From JAEUMG01 sp963805405 (GTDB lineage: Bacteria > Pseudomonadota > Alphaproteobacteria > Rhizobiales > Aestuariivirgaceae): DNA of 64,000 bases. The first letter of the stretch is position 1. Each line of letters begins with the position of its first letter. Positions 47,982-56,019 of the stretch are shown here, piece after piece. The DNA lies in contig CAWDUC010000009.1 in the NCBI GenBank assembly GCA_963805405.1, positions 1-64,000 of the forward strand, in the 5' to 3' direction. A model generated the notes under the pieces. That model had not been told where the DNA came from. It was given only the letters and a program-made list of their open reading frames with translations, and searched no databases. The position numbers and the translations under genes were made by a program.

Positions 47982-48412
47982 CGCCGCCCCCGCCTTCTTT
48001 CAACACGTACCGGGATTTCGTAGCGTAGTGTGGCTTTCACGCAAATGCCGCTTAAACCCAACCAAAACGTGCATTTAGCGGCCGTTTTCACGTGGAAGAG
48101 AATCACACGCGCCAGCATAAAAGGCGCTTTAACGAACTGAGTTCAAACCGTCGCATAGACCGCCAATTCGCGAGGTTGTTAACCTTGGTTAATTCGTACG
48201 GCGGCAAGAGAGCTGGGGAAAACACCCCGCACCAAGCAGTCATATTGTTGATAGTAAGTCACTGCGTATAGTAGGGTGCGGCAGTCGCACCACGACATGT
48301 AGCGTTCCTGTATAGTGTAAAGCGGGGCAACGTCTGGGCTTTTAAGTCCGGCGAACGGTGAAGGATTCCCAAAGTGAATGAGATGCTGATCGACAGCCCG
48401 CAGGGCGAAAAG
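47982..48412. other. Promoter region of gcrA
   Basis: No gene is visible. The region holds TTAACC-TT-GGTTAA (48179-48192), an inverted repeat GGTGCG-GCAGT-CGCACC (about 48275-48291), and a GATTC site (48364-48368), a CcrM methylation target of the form GANTC. All lie upstream of gcrA. Confidence 0.55.
48179..48192. promoter_or_regulatory. Candidate CtrA-like site upstream of gcrA
   Basis: TTAA-CCTTGG-TTAA: both CtrA half-sites are perfect, but the spacing is 6 rather than 7. It is also a near-perfect palindrome. In Caulobacter CtrA represses gcrA, which gives the site a plausible role. Confidence 0.3.
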
Positions 48413-48946
48413 ATGTCGTGGACGGATGAACGGGTCGAGCTTCTCAAGAAATTATGGACCGAAGGCCTGAGCGCCAGCCAGATTGCCGGGCGTCTCGGCT
48501 GCGGGGTGACCCGCAATGCGGTGATCGGCAAGGTCCACAGGCTGAATCTGTCCGGTCGCGCGCCGCAACCGCGCACCGCCGTGGCACGTCCGCGCAAGAT
48601 CCGCGAGCCGAGCCATCCGGCGCGGACCATGGGCATCCCGTCCATGCCGAGTTCTGGCAATAACGCATTGAAGCCGATGATGCGGCCCGAGCCGATGGCC
48701 CGGCAATTGACCATCCCGGAGCCCAAGCCTCTGAGGCTTGTGGATTTACCGAAGGACGGGCGGGTGACCATTCTCCATCTCTCCGACAAGACCTGCAAAT
48801 GGCCGATCGGCGATCCGGGCACCGAGGAATTCTGCTTCTGCGGACATGGGCCGCGCGACGGCTCGCCCTATTGCGAGTATCACGCGCGCATGGCCTATCA
48901 GCCCTTGCAGGACCGCCGGCATCGCAAATTCGCGAGCGGGAGATAA
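48413..48946 (+). CDS. gcrA: Cell-cycle regulator GcrA
   Basis: A 177-residue sigma70-associated transcription factor that acts at promoters methylated by CcrM (GANTC). The start at 48413 gives the family N-terminus MSWTDERVELLKKLWTEGLSASQIAGRLG, a helix-turn-helix (about 1-45) with TRNAVIGKVHRLNLSGR. A Pro-rich linker follows, then the C-terminal Cys-rich RNA-polymerase-binding domain (KTCKWPIGDP, EEFCFCG, SPYCEYHARMAYQP). A GTG at 48374 would add 13 residues without family support. Intact. Its presence is a strong marker of Alphaproteobacteria. Confidence 0.94.
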   Translation: MSWTDERVELLKKLWTEGLSASQIAGRLGCGVTRNAVIGKVHRLNLSGRAPQPRTAVARPRKIREPSHPARTMGIPSMPSSGNNALKPMMRPEPMARQLTIPEPKPLRLVDLPKDGRVTILHLSDKTCKWPIGDPGTEEFCFCGHGPRDGSPYCEYHARMAYQPLQDRRHRKFASGR

Positions 48947-48993
48947 AGGCAGGCGCATCCATCCTCCGCCCGTCATCGCGGGGAGGAAAACTC

Positions 48994-49608
48994 CTAATTC
49001 ATCAAATCCGAAATCGCTCCCTTGCAAGCGCCGGAGAGCTTGCTGGAATGCGCGCGGAGACAATTGACGGCATTGCCGCCACCCAGTTGGATGCCGCTGC
49101 AATAGGCGCGAAATTCCGGCCCGCAAGCTTCGCGCACGAGGAATATCTCCTGGCGAAGGGTGAGATGCACGCTGGGCTCGGCAGTGGCCGGCTGGCTCGT
49201 CGATTTCTTCTGGGTCTGCGGCTGCTGTTGTGTCGACGCCGCGTTGGTATCCGCAGGCGTGTCGTCGGATGAATCGGTCGTGGCCGAGCCACTGCCGGCA
49301 TCGGTGCTGTCGGTCGACGTCGCCGCATTGTTCGACGTCGATGACGAAGAGGACGACGCGGCGGGCATCACCGCCTTGACCGCGCCTTGGCAGGCGGAGG
49401 AAAGCTGGGCGACATTCTTCTCGAGACATTGCAGGGCCGCCGCACCCCCGGGAGAAACCCCGGAGCAATAGCTGCGGAAATCATTGGGACAGGCCGATCG
49501 GATCGCCTGCTGCTGCGCCGCCGTCGGAGTTGCGTATGAAGCGCCCGCGAAACCGGTAATAAGGCCGGCCGAGATGAACAAGACTGATGCCGTGAACTTG
49601 ATAGTCAA
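48994..49608 (-). CDS. Exported cysteine-rich repeat protein
   Basis: A 204-residue secreted or periplasmic protein. I choose the TTG at 49608, because GGGGAGGA lies 4 bases upstream and the signal peptide (LTIKFTASVLFISAGLITGFAGASYA) starts there; an ATG 12 codons upstream is unlikely. Two Cys-rich repeats of the same form flank a Ser/Thr/Asp-rich linker: QAIRSACPNDFRSYCSGVSPGGAAALQCLEKNVAQLSSACQGAV and EIFLVREACGPEFRAYCSGIQLGGGNAVNCLRAHSSKLSGACKGAI. Each has four Cys, so two disulfides per repeat are likely. Function unknown; convergent with gcrA. Confidence 0.82.
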   Translation of the reverse strand: MTIKFTASVLFISAGLITGFAGASYATPTAAQQQAIRSACPNDFRSYCSGVSPGGAAALQCLEKNVAQLSSACQGAVKAVMPAASSSSSSTSNNAATSTDSTDAGSGSATTDSSDDTPADTNAASTQQQPQTQKKSTSQPATAEPSVHLTLRQEIFLVREACGPEFRAYCSGIQLGGGNAVNCLRAHSSKLSGACKGAISDLMN

Positions 49609-49700
49609 ATGATCCTCCCCCGCGCATTGACGCGGCGCCCACAAATTGCGCAGCGATCATGGCGCTCTCAAGACGCACGGCGTTCCCATGCGGCAGAGTG

Positions 49701-50408
49701 TCAGGCGGCGCTGCTGCGTCCGAAGCGTTCGTCGAAGGAATAGCCCATGCCGCGCACCGTGCGGATCGGATCGATCTCGCGGCTGCGGGTGATCGACTTT
49801 CGCAAGCGCCCGACATGCACATCGACGGTGCGCTCATCGACATAGACGTCGCGGCCCCACACCGCGTCGAGCAGTTGCGCGCGCGAATAGACGCGCCCGG
49901 GATTCTGCATGAGATGTTCGAGCAGACGGAATTCGGTGGGTGATAGCGCGATGTCGCGCGTCGCGCGCGTCACCCGCCGGGTACGCCGGTCAAGCGATAT
50001 GTCGCCCGCCTTCAGCATGTCGGCGACCGAGTCCGGATTGACGCGGCTCAAGATGGTGCGCACCCGTGCCATGAGTTCGGGTACCGAGAACGGCTTGACG
50101 ATATAGTCGTCGGCTCCCGTCGAGAGGCCGCGCACGCGCTCGGTCTCTTCGCCGCGCGCGGTAAGCATGATGATCGGGATGTCCCGCGTTTCCGACTTGG
50201 CTCGCAGCAGGCGGCAAACTTCGATCCCGGAAATCCCGGGCAGCATCCAGTCGAGCATGATGACATCGGGCCGTTCCTCGGTGACCAGCCGCGGCACGTC
50301 TTCGCCACCGGCGCAGCAGCGCACGCGAAAACCCTCAGCCTCGAAATTATAGGAGAGGAGCACTTGGATAGGCTCCTCATCTTCAACGATGAGGATGGAT
50401 GCGGTCAT
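49701..50408 (-). CDS. phoB: Phosphate regulon response regulator PhoB
   Basis: A 235-residue OmpR-type regulator. The receiver has the acidic pocket VEDEE (9-11), phosphoacceptor Asp 53 in MLDWMLPG and Lys 105 in VKPFS. The C-terminal winged helix contains LSPTEFRLLEHLMQNPGRVYSRAQLLDAVWG and ERTVDVHVGRLRKSI. It is activated by PhoR when phosphate is scarce and binds Pho boxes. It is the last gene of the operon and overlaps phoU by 4 bases. Intact. Confidence 0.95.
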   Translation of the reverse strand: MTASILIVEDEEPIQVLLSYNFEAEGFRVRCCAGGEDVPRLVTEERPDVIMLDWMLPGISGIEVCRLLRAKSETRDIPIIMLTARGEETERVRGLSTGADDYIVKPFSVPELMARVRTILSRVNPDSVADMLKAGDISLDRRTRRVTRATRDIALSPTEFRLLEHLMQNPGRVYSRAQLLDAVWGRDVYVDERTVDVHVGRLRKSITRSREIDPIRTVRGMGYSFDERFGRSSAA

Positions 50409-51121
50409 TGCGGGTTCGATGGATCAACAATCGTGAAGCTGGTCGTGTCCTTCTTCGGACGCTCTTCGCCGATCGGCCGCCCATGCACGAGGTAATGGAT
50501 GTTCTCGGCGATATTGGTGGCATGGTCGCCGATGCGCTCGAGATTCTTGGTCGCGAAGAGAAGATGCGTGCACACGCCGATCATGCGTGGATCCTCCATC
50601 ATATAGGTGAGGAGCTCGCGGAAGATCGAATTATAGAGCGCGTCGATCTCCTCGTCATTGCGCCAGACCTGCACCGCCTTGACGTCGTCGCGGGTCGCAT
50701 AGGCATCAAGCACGTTCTTGAGCTGCTCGAGCGCGAGCCTGCCCATGCGGAGGACGCCGCCCGACAGGCGCCGGGGCAAGGTGTCGGGAATGGCATGGGC
50801 GCGCTTGGCGAGGTTCTTGGCGAGATCGCCGACCCGTTCGAGATCGGAAGCGATGCGGATAGCCACCATGATGTCGCGCAGGTCGCGCGCCATGGGCTGG
50901 CGCTTGGCGATCGTCTTGATCACCTTTTCCTCCAGCGCCACTTCGATCGCATCGATCTTCTCGTCGTTCTGGATGACCATGTCGGCGAGATCGATGTCGC
51001 GCTTGGCAAGCGCGTCGACGGACTTCGCCAATTGATCCTCGGCGAGGCCGCCCATCTGGGCGAGCATGGTCTTGATCTGCTCGAGATCGTCATCATAGGC
51101 TTTGACGATATGGTCTGACAT
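50405..51121 (-). CDS. phoU: Phosphate transport system regulator PhoU
   Basis: A 238-residue cytosolic protein of two three-helix PhoU domains that restrains PhoR when phosphate is sufficient. Both domain signatures are visible: DLRDIMVAIRIASDLERVGDLAKNLAKRA (about 75-103) and THLLFATKNLERIGDHATNIAENIHYLV (about 190-217). Start at 51121 (MSDHIVKAYDDDLEQIK). It lies 23 bases downstream of pstB. Intact. Confidence 0.95.
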   Translation of the reverse strand: MSDHIVKAYDDDLEQIKTMLAQMGGLAEDQLAKSVDALAKRDIDLADMVIQNDEKIDAIEVALEEKVIKTIAKRQPMARDLRDIMVAIRIASDLERVGDLAKNLAKRAHAIPDTLPRRLSGGVLRMGRLALEQLKNVLDAYATRDDVKAVQVWRNDEEIDALYNSIFRELLTYMMEDPRMIGVCTHLLFATKNLERIGDHATNIAENIHYLVHGRPIGEERPKKDTTSFTIVDPSNPQ

Positions 51122-51144
51122 GCGCGTATTCCTTTGATGCAAGA

Positions 51145-51964
51145 TCAGCCGAAGCGGCCGGTTATGTAGTCCTGGGTGCGCTTGTCCCGGGGCGCGGTGA
51201 AAATATCCTCGGTGTCGCCTACTTCGACGAGAATGCCGAGATGGAAGAAGGCCGTGAGTTGCGAAACACGCGCCGCCTGCTGCATCGAGTGGGTAACGAT
51301 GACGATACAGAAATTCTGCCGGAGTTCGTCGATCAGTTCCTCGATCCTGGCGGTGGCGATCGGGTCGAGCGCCGAGCAGGGCTCGTCCATCAGGATCACT
51401 TCCGGATTGACGGCGATGGCGCGGGCGATGCACAGGCGCTGCTGCTGGCCGCCGGAAAGCCCGGTGCCGGGATGCTGCAGGCGGTCCTTGACCTCTTCCC
51501 ACAGGCCCGCCTTCTTGAGGCTCTTCTCCACGACCTCGTCAAGCTCGGCCTTGCCATGCGCCATGCCGTGGATCTTCGGGCCATAGGCGACATTATCGTA
51601 GATCGACTTCGGGAAGGGATTGGGCTTCTGGAACACCATGCCGATGCGGGCACGTAATTGCACGACGTCGAGGTCGCGGTTGTAGATGTTTTCACCGTCG
51701 ATGACGATGTCGCCCGGTGACCCGGCAGGAAGGGATCGTGTCGTTCATGCGATTGAGCGAGCGCAGGAAGGTCGACTTGCCGCAGCCCGACGGGCCGATG
51801 AAGGCGGAAACCGCGCGGTCGGGAATGTCGATCGAGAGGTTCTTGATGGCGTGCTTGTCGCCATAATAGACGTTCACGTCGCGCGCCGTGATCTTGAGCG
51901 GACGCTCGCCGATGATACGCGGCTGCGTCGGGAGCGGTGTTACGCGGACTACATTGGCATCCAT
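51145..51964 (-). CDS. pstB: Phosphate ABC transporter ATPase PstB (one frameshift)
   Basis: ATP-binding subunit of the high-affinity phosphate importer, about 273 residues. Frame one from 51964 (MDANVVRVTPL) has KITARDVNVYYGDKHAIKNLSIDI and Walker A GPSGCGKSTFLRSLNRMND. After a break near 51720 the second frame continues DIVIDGENIYNRDLDVVQLRARIGMVFQKPNPFP (Q-loop), signature LSGGQQQRLCIARAI, Walker B VILMDEPCSALDP and H-loop VTHSMQQAARVS. One extra base around GTCACCGGGCGAC is enough. This is the only frameshifted gene in the last 16 kb. Confidence 0.92.
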
Positions 51965-51989
51965 GAGTGAAATACCTCGGTTGTGCGGC

Positions 51990-53300
51990 TTACCAGCGGC
52001 GTTCGAATTTGCGGCGGAGATAGATGGCGGCGGCATTCATGACGAAAGAGAAGAGGAGCAGCACGATCGTTGCGCCAGCGGTGCGTTCGTAAAAGCCGCG
52101 TTCGGCCGATGTCGCCCACATATAAATCTGGATCGGCAGGGCCGTTGCCGGTTGCAACGGCGTGGTCGGCGGATTGACGATGAAGGCAACCATGCCGATC
52201 ATCAGGAGCGGCGCGGTTTCGCCGAGCGCGCGCACCAGGCCGATGATCGTGCCGGTCAGAATGCCGGGGACGGCGAGCGGCAGGACGTGATGGAAGATGG
52301 TCTGCATCTTCGAGGCGCCGACGCCGAGTGCTGCTTCGCGTATTGAAGGCGGCACCGCCGTGATCGCTGCGCGGGTGGCGATGATGATCGTCGGCAGTGT
52401 CATGAGGCTCAGAACCAGGCCGCCGACCAGCGATGCCGAGCGCGGCAGCCCGATCGTGTTGATGAAGATGGCGAGGCCCAGAAGTCCGAAGACGATTGAG
52501 GGCACGGCGGCAAGATTGTTGATGTTGACCTCGATGACGTCGGTCCAACGGTTCTTCGGCGCGAACTCCTCAAGATAGATGGCGCCGGCAACACCGATCG
52601 GGACCGCCAGCAGGAGAACGGTGAGCATCATGAAGAGCGAGCCGACCAGGGCCACCGCGAGGCCCGCGGTTTCGGGTTGGCTCGAAGCGCCGTACGTGAA
52701 CATGCCCCAATTGAAATGGAGAGCGAGGACCCCGCTCGATTTGAGCTTGTCGATCCAGGTAATCTGCTGGTCGGTGAGCTGACGGCTCGCTTCAGGCACG
52801 TTGCGGTCAATGGCGCCTTTGAGCAGCGAGTCGACATTGCCGCTGGCGAGGATCGCCACGGGCTTGGTCTGGCCGATGATCGAGGGATCAGCCATGACCA
52901 TATCGCGCAATTGCACATCGACGCCGCGCGACAGCATTGCTCCGGCTGCCTTGCGGCCGGGACGGTCGTTGTCCTCGATGCCGAGATTCTTGAACAGAGC
53001 ATCGCGCGCGAGCTTCTGATAATCGGCCTTGAGAAGCGTCGCCGGATCGTGCGTCCCATCCGGATCGATCACCGATGAAGCAAAGTCGATGTCGAGCGTC
53101 ATCGAGGATTGCAGGAACGACGACCAGCCCCGTCCGATAATCGTCGTGAACAGGACGACCAGGAAGAAGAAGCTGAACCAGATGGCCGCCTGGCCGTAGA
53201 ATCGGAACCGGCGTTCGGCAGCGTAGCGCCGCTTGAGCCGTGCCTGGAAGGCTTCCGACCGCGTGACGACTTCAGCAGATGCGAGCACGCTGTCGGTCAT
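51990..53300 (-). CDS. pstA: Phosphate ABC transporter permease PstA
   Basis: A 436-residue inner-membrane permease. An N-terminal extension of about 200 residues with one membrane helix (IWFSFFFLVVLFTTIIG, about 40-57), typical of alphaproteobacterial PstA (DUF3333-like), precedes the permease core. The EAA loop is IREAALGVGASKMQTIFHHVLPLAVPGILTG. Start at 53300 overlaps the pstC stop by 4 bases. Intact. Confidence 0.93.
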   Translation of the reverse strand: MTDSVLASAEVVTRSEAFQARLKRRYAAERRFRFYGQAAIWFSFFFLVVLFTTIIGRGWSSFLQSSMTLDIDFASSVIDPDGTHDPATLLKADYQKLARDALFKNLGIEDNDRPGRKAAGAMLSRGVDVQLRDMVMADPSIIGQTKPVAILASGNVDSLLKGAIDRNVPEASRQLTDQQITWIDKLKSSGVLALHFNWGMFTYGASSQPETAGLAVALVGSLFMMLTVLLLAVPIGVAGAIYLEEFAPKNRWTDVIEVNINNLAAVPSIVFGLLGLAIFINTIGLPRSASLVGGLVLSLMTLPTIIIATRAAITAVPPSIREAALGVGASKMQTIFHHVLPLAVPGILTGTIIGLVRALGETAPLLMIGMVAFIVNPPTTPLQPATALPIQIYMWATSAERGFYERTAGATIVLLLFSFVMNAAAIYLRRKFERRW

Positions 53301-54754
53301 TCATATTGCTCCCGGTATCTGCGGACGATGTACAGGGCCACGACATTGAGGCCCAAGGTGATGACGAAGAGAGTGAGGCCGAGCGCGAAGGCGACCAGGG
53401 TCTGCGGTGAGTTGAATTCGAGGTCGCCGGTCAATTGGCTGACGATCTTGACGGTGATCGTGGTGACGGGCTCGAGCGGATTGAGTGTCAGGTTTGCGGC
53501 GATGCCCGCGGCAAGCACGACGATCATCGTCTCGCCGATGGCCCGCGAGACCGCTAGCAGGACGGCGCCCACGATGCCCGGCAAAGCGGCGGGCAGAATG
53601 ACGCGCTTGATCGTCTCGGACTGCGTTGCGCCGAGCGCGTAGGATCCTTCGCGCATCGAATTGGGAACCGCGTTGATGATGTCGTCCGAAAGCGACGAGA
53701 CGAAGGGGATGATCATCACACCCATGACGAAGCCGGCGGTGAGCACGCTGTTGGCCGAGATGGCAATGCCGACGGTGGCGCCGGCATCGCGCAGGAACGG
53801 CCCGAACGTGATGAGCGCGAAGAAACCGTAGACGATGGTCGGGATGCCGGCGAGGATTTCGAGCACCGGCTTGGAAAAGCTGCGCATGCGGCTCGATGCA
53901 TATTCGGACATGTAGACGGCGGCGAAGAGCCCGACCGGCACCGCGACCACCATCGCCATCAGCGAGATGAAGATCGTGCCCCAGAGCAGTGGGATCAGGC
54001 CGAACTGGCCAGCCGAGTCGGAAGCGCCGGCAGCCGAGAAGCGCGGATCCCAAACCAATGAGAAGAAGAAGTCCTTGAGCGGCACCATGCTGAAGAAATG
54101 GATCGTCTCGAAGAGCACTGATGCGACGATGCCGACGGTGGTCAGAATGGCAACCGTCGAGGCGCCGATGAGCCCGAGCAGCATCACGCGCTCGACCATA
54201 TTGCGCGCCCGCAGCCGCGGATCGAATTTGCGCCAGGCAAGATAGAAGCCGCCCGCGACGAGCAGCGCGCACAGGAGGGTGATGATGACGCGGCTGGTGG
54301 TCGTCAGCGAAAGCATGCGGTTCGCCGCGTCGAACATATAGGGCTCGGGCAATGAGCCGAGCGATATGCCTTTCGACAGGAGAAGCGCGTTGGCGGCATC
54401 GCCGCCGGAATGGAGCGTCTGGATTTCCGTTGCAGTGAAGGACGGCAAGTGCTGGGCGAGCCTCGCGATCGACGACATGATGAGCGTCAGATCGCCGGCT
54501 GAACGGTTCAGAACGTCGGCAGGGAGGGACTCTTGTGCGATTTCTCGGATGATTCCCGGAGCGATCGAAAACCACAGCGCGGCGAGGATGAGCGCCGGAA
54601 TGGCTGTCGTAATGGCGGCGAGAGCGCCGAAATAGACCGGCCGCGAATGCGGCTTCTCACCGCCTTTGACCATCGCAACGCCGCGATGACGGGCGGCGAA
54701 GAACGCGGCTGCGGCGGCGACCAGGATCAGGAGAAATAGCGCGGTGAAGTTCAC
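53297..54754 (-). CDS. pstC: Phosphate ABC transporter permease PstC
   Basis: A 485-residue inner-membrane permease with an N-terminal extension carrying two to three helices (about 1-65, 160-180), then the permease domain. The EAA loop is MREGSYALGATQSETIKRVILPAALPGIVGAVLLAVSRAIGETM. The family motif KDFFFSLVWDPRF occurs in the middle. It lies 63 bases after pstS, with a strong hairpin between them. Intact. Confidence 0.93.
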   Translation of the reverse strand: MNFTALFLLILVAAAAAFFAARHRGVAMVKGGEKPHSRPVYFGALAAITTAIPALILAALWFSIAPGIIREIAQESLPADVLNRSAGDLTLIMSSIARLAQHLPSFTATEIQTLHSGGDAANALLLSKGISLGSLPEPYMFDAANRMLSLTTTSRVIITLLCALLVAGGFYLAWRKFDPRLRARNMVERVMLLGLIGASTVAILTTVGIVASVLFETIHFFSMVPLKDFFFSLVWDPRFSAAGASDSAGQFGLIPLLWGTIFISLMAMVVAVPVGLFAAVYMSEYASSRMRSFSKPVLEILAGIPTIVYGFFALITFGPFLRDAGATVGIAISANSVLTAGFVMGVMIIPFVSSLSDDIINAVPNSMREGSYALGATQSETIKRVILPAALPGIVGAVLLAVSRAIGETMIVVLAAGIAANLTLNPLEPVTTITVKIVSQLTGDLEFNSPQTLVAFALGLTLFVITLGLNVVALYIVRRYREQYE

Positions 54755-54783
54755 GACGGTGCACCCTCAAACCATGAGAATGA

Positions 54784-54805
54784 CGGGGCGCGTTTTCGCG
54801 CCCCG
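54784..54805 (-). promoter_or_regulatory. Intercistronic hairpin between pstS and pstC
   Basis: Perfect 9-base stem CGGGGCGCG / CGCGCCCCG around TTTT, 12 bases after the pstS stop on the minus strand and without a following T-run. It probably stabilises the pstS message or acts as a partial terminator, letting the binding protein be made in excess of the permeases. Confidence 0.7.
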
Positions 54806-54817
54806 CCCAGAATCGTC

Positions 54818-55861
54818 TTACTGCGTCGCCATCACGGTTTCGGCCTTGACCATTTCCTGAATCGCCTTGAGTTCGGCTTCAGGCGCCGGGACCAGGCCAT
54901 ATTCGGCCAGGGGGCCATCGGGGCCGGCCATCTTGTCGGAGACGAAGAACTCGGCATATTCCTTGAGGCCCGGAACCGCGCCGATATGCGCCTTCTTCAC
55001 GTAGAAGAAGAGCGGACGCGAAACCGGATACTCGCCCGCCGCGATCGTTTCAACCGACGGCGTGATGCTGTTGACAGTGGCAACTTTCAGCTTGTCGGTG
55101 TTGTTCTCGTAGAAGGCGAGACCGAACACGCCGATGCCATCCTTGTTCGACTGGAGGCGAGCGAGGGTTTCGGTGTAGTCGCCGTCGATATCGACGGCTA
55201 CGCCGTCCTTGCGCACCTTGGCGCAGGCCTTGGCCACGTCCTTCTTGTCGACGCCGCCGGCCATCAGGGCTTCGTCACCCTTCACTGCCTTGCAGCCTGC
55301 GACCAGGACCTTCTCTTCGAATACTTCGCGGGTACCGTGCTTTTCACCGGGAATGAAGGCGGCGATCGCCTGATCGGGGAAGTTCGGATTGACGTCCTTC
55401 CACGACTTGTTGGGATTGGCGACCATCTTGCCATCGACCGGAACCTGATCGGCGATAGCGAGGTACCAGTCCTTGGGCTCGAAAGTGAAGCTCGGACCGC
55501 CAACGTCGGACGCAAAGACGATGCCATCATAACCGATCTTGACCTCGATCACGTCCTTGACGCCGGCCTTCGCACAGCTTTCAAGCTCTTCCTTCTTGAT
55601 CGGCCGCGAGGAATTGGCGACGTCGATCGTATCTTCGCTGACGCCCTGGCAGAACTGCTTGATGCCAGCGCCCGAACCGCCGGACTCGACAACCGGGGTC
55701 TTGAAGTTGGTGAAGGTCTTGCCGAATTCCTCAGCGACGATCTGCGCATAGGGCAGCACCGTCGACGAACCGGCAACATGGAGTTGGTCGCGAGCCAGCG
55801 CCGGGCCGGCCAGGGCCGCCGAAAGCGCCAGAACGCTCGCAGCAAACAGGATGCGCTTCAT
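54818..55861 (-). CDS. pstS: Phosphate-binding protein PstS
   Basis: A 347-residue periplasmic phosphate-binding protein. Start at 55861 gives the signal peptide MKRILFAASVLALSAALAGPALA, then DQLHVAGSSTVLPYAQIVAEEF (the SST phosphate loop), VVESGGSGAGIKQFCQGVSEDTIDVANSSRPIKKEE, and IPGEKHGTREVFEEKVLV. It is led by a Pho box 112-129 bases upstream. Intact, with C-terminal residues typical of the alphaproteobacterial subgroup. Confidence 0.95.
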   Translation of the reverse strand: MKRILFAASVLALSAALAGPALARDQLHVAGSSTVLPYAQIVAEEFGKTFTNFKTPVVESGGSGAGIKQFCQGVSEDTIDVANSSRPIKKEELESCAKAGVKDVIEVKIGYDGIVFASDVGGPSFTFEPKDWYLAIADQVPVDGKMVANPNKSWKDVNPNFPDQAIAAFIPGEKHGTREVFEEKVLVAGCKAVKGDEALMAGGVDKKDVAKACAKVRKDGVAVDIDGDYTETLARLQSNKDGIGVFGLAFYENNTDKLKVATVNSITPSVETIAAGEYPVSRPLFFYVKKAHIGAVPGLKEYAEFFVSDKMAGPDGPLAEYGLVPAPEAELKAIQEMVKAETVMATQ

Positions 55862-55972
55862 TAAAGTGTCTCCTTGAGATTGATGACGCCCGGCCGCGGC
55901 CTTTTGACTGCCCGTTCGACCGATTACGCGGGCGACCATAAGTACCCCGGATAATGGTTATGTGACGCTTTA

Positions 55973-55990
55973 ATTACAGTAATATGACAA
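55973..55990 (-). promoter_or_regulatory. Pho box upstream of pstS
   Basis: Minus strand TTGTCAT-ATTA-CTGTAAT: two 7-base half-sites with a 4-base spacer, matching CTGTCAT-N4-CTGTCAT at 12 of 14 half-site positions. Located in the A/T-rich gap between phoR and pstS. PhoB binding here would activate pstSCAB-phoU-phoB. Confidence 0.75.
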
Positions 55991-56019
55991 TGTAAGTATT
56001 TGATAATAAATAAGAAAAG

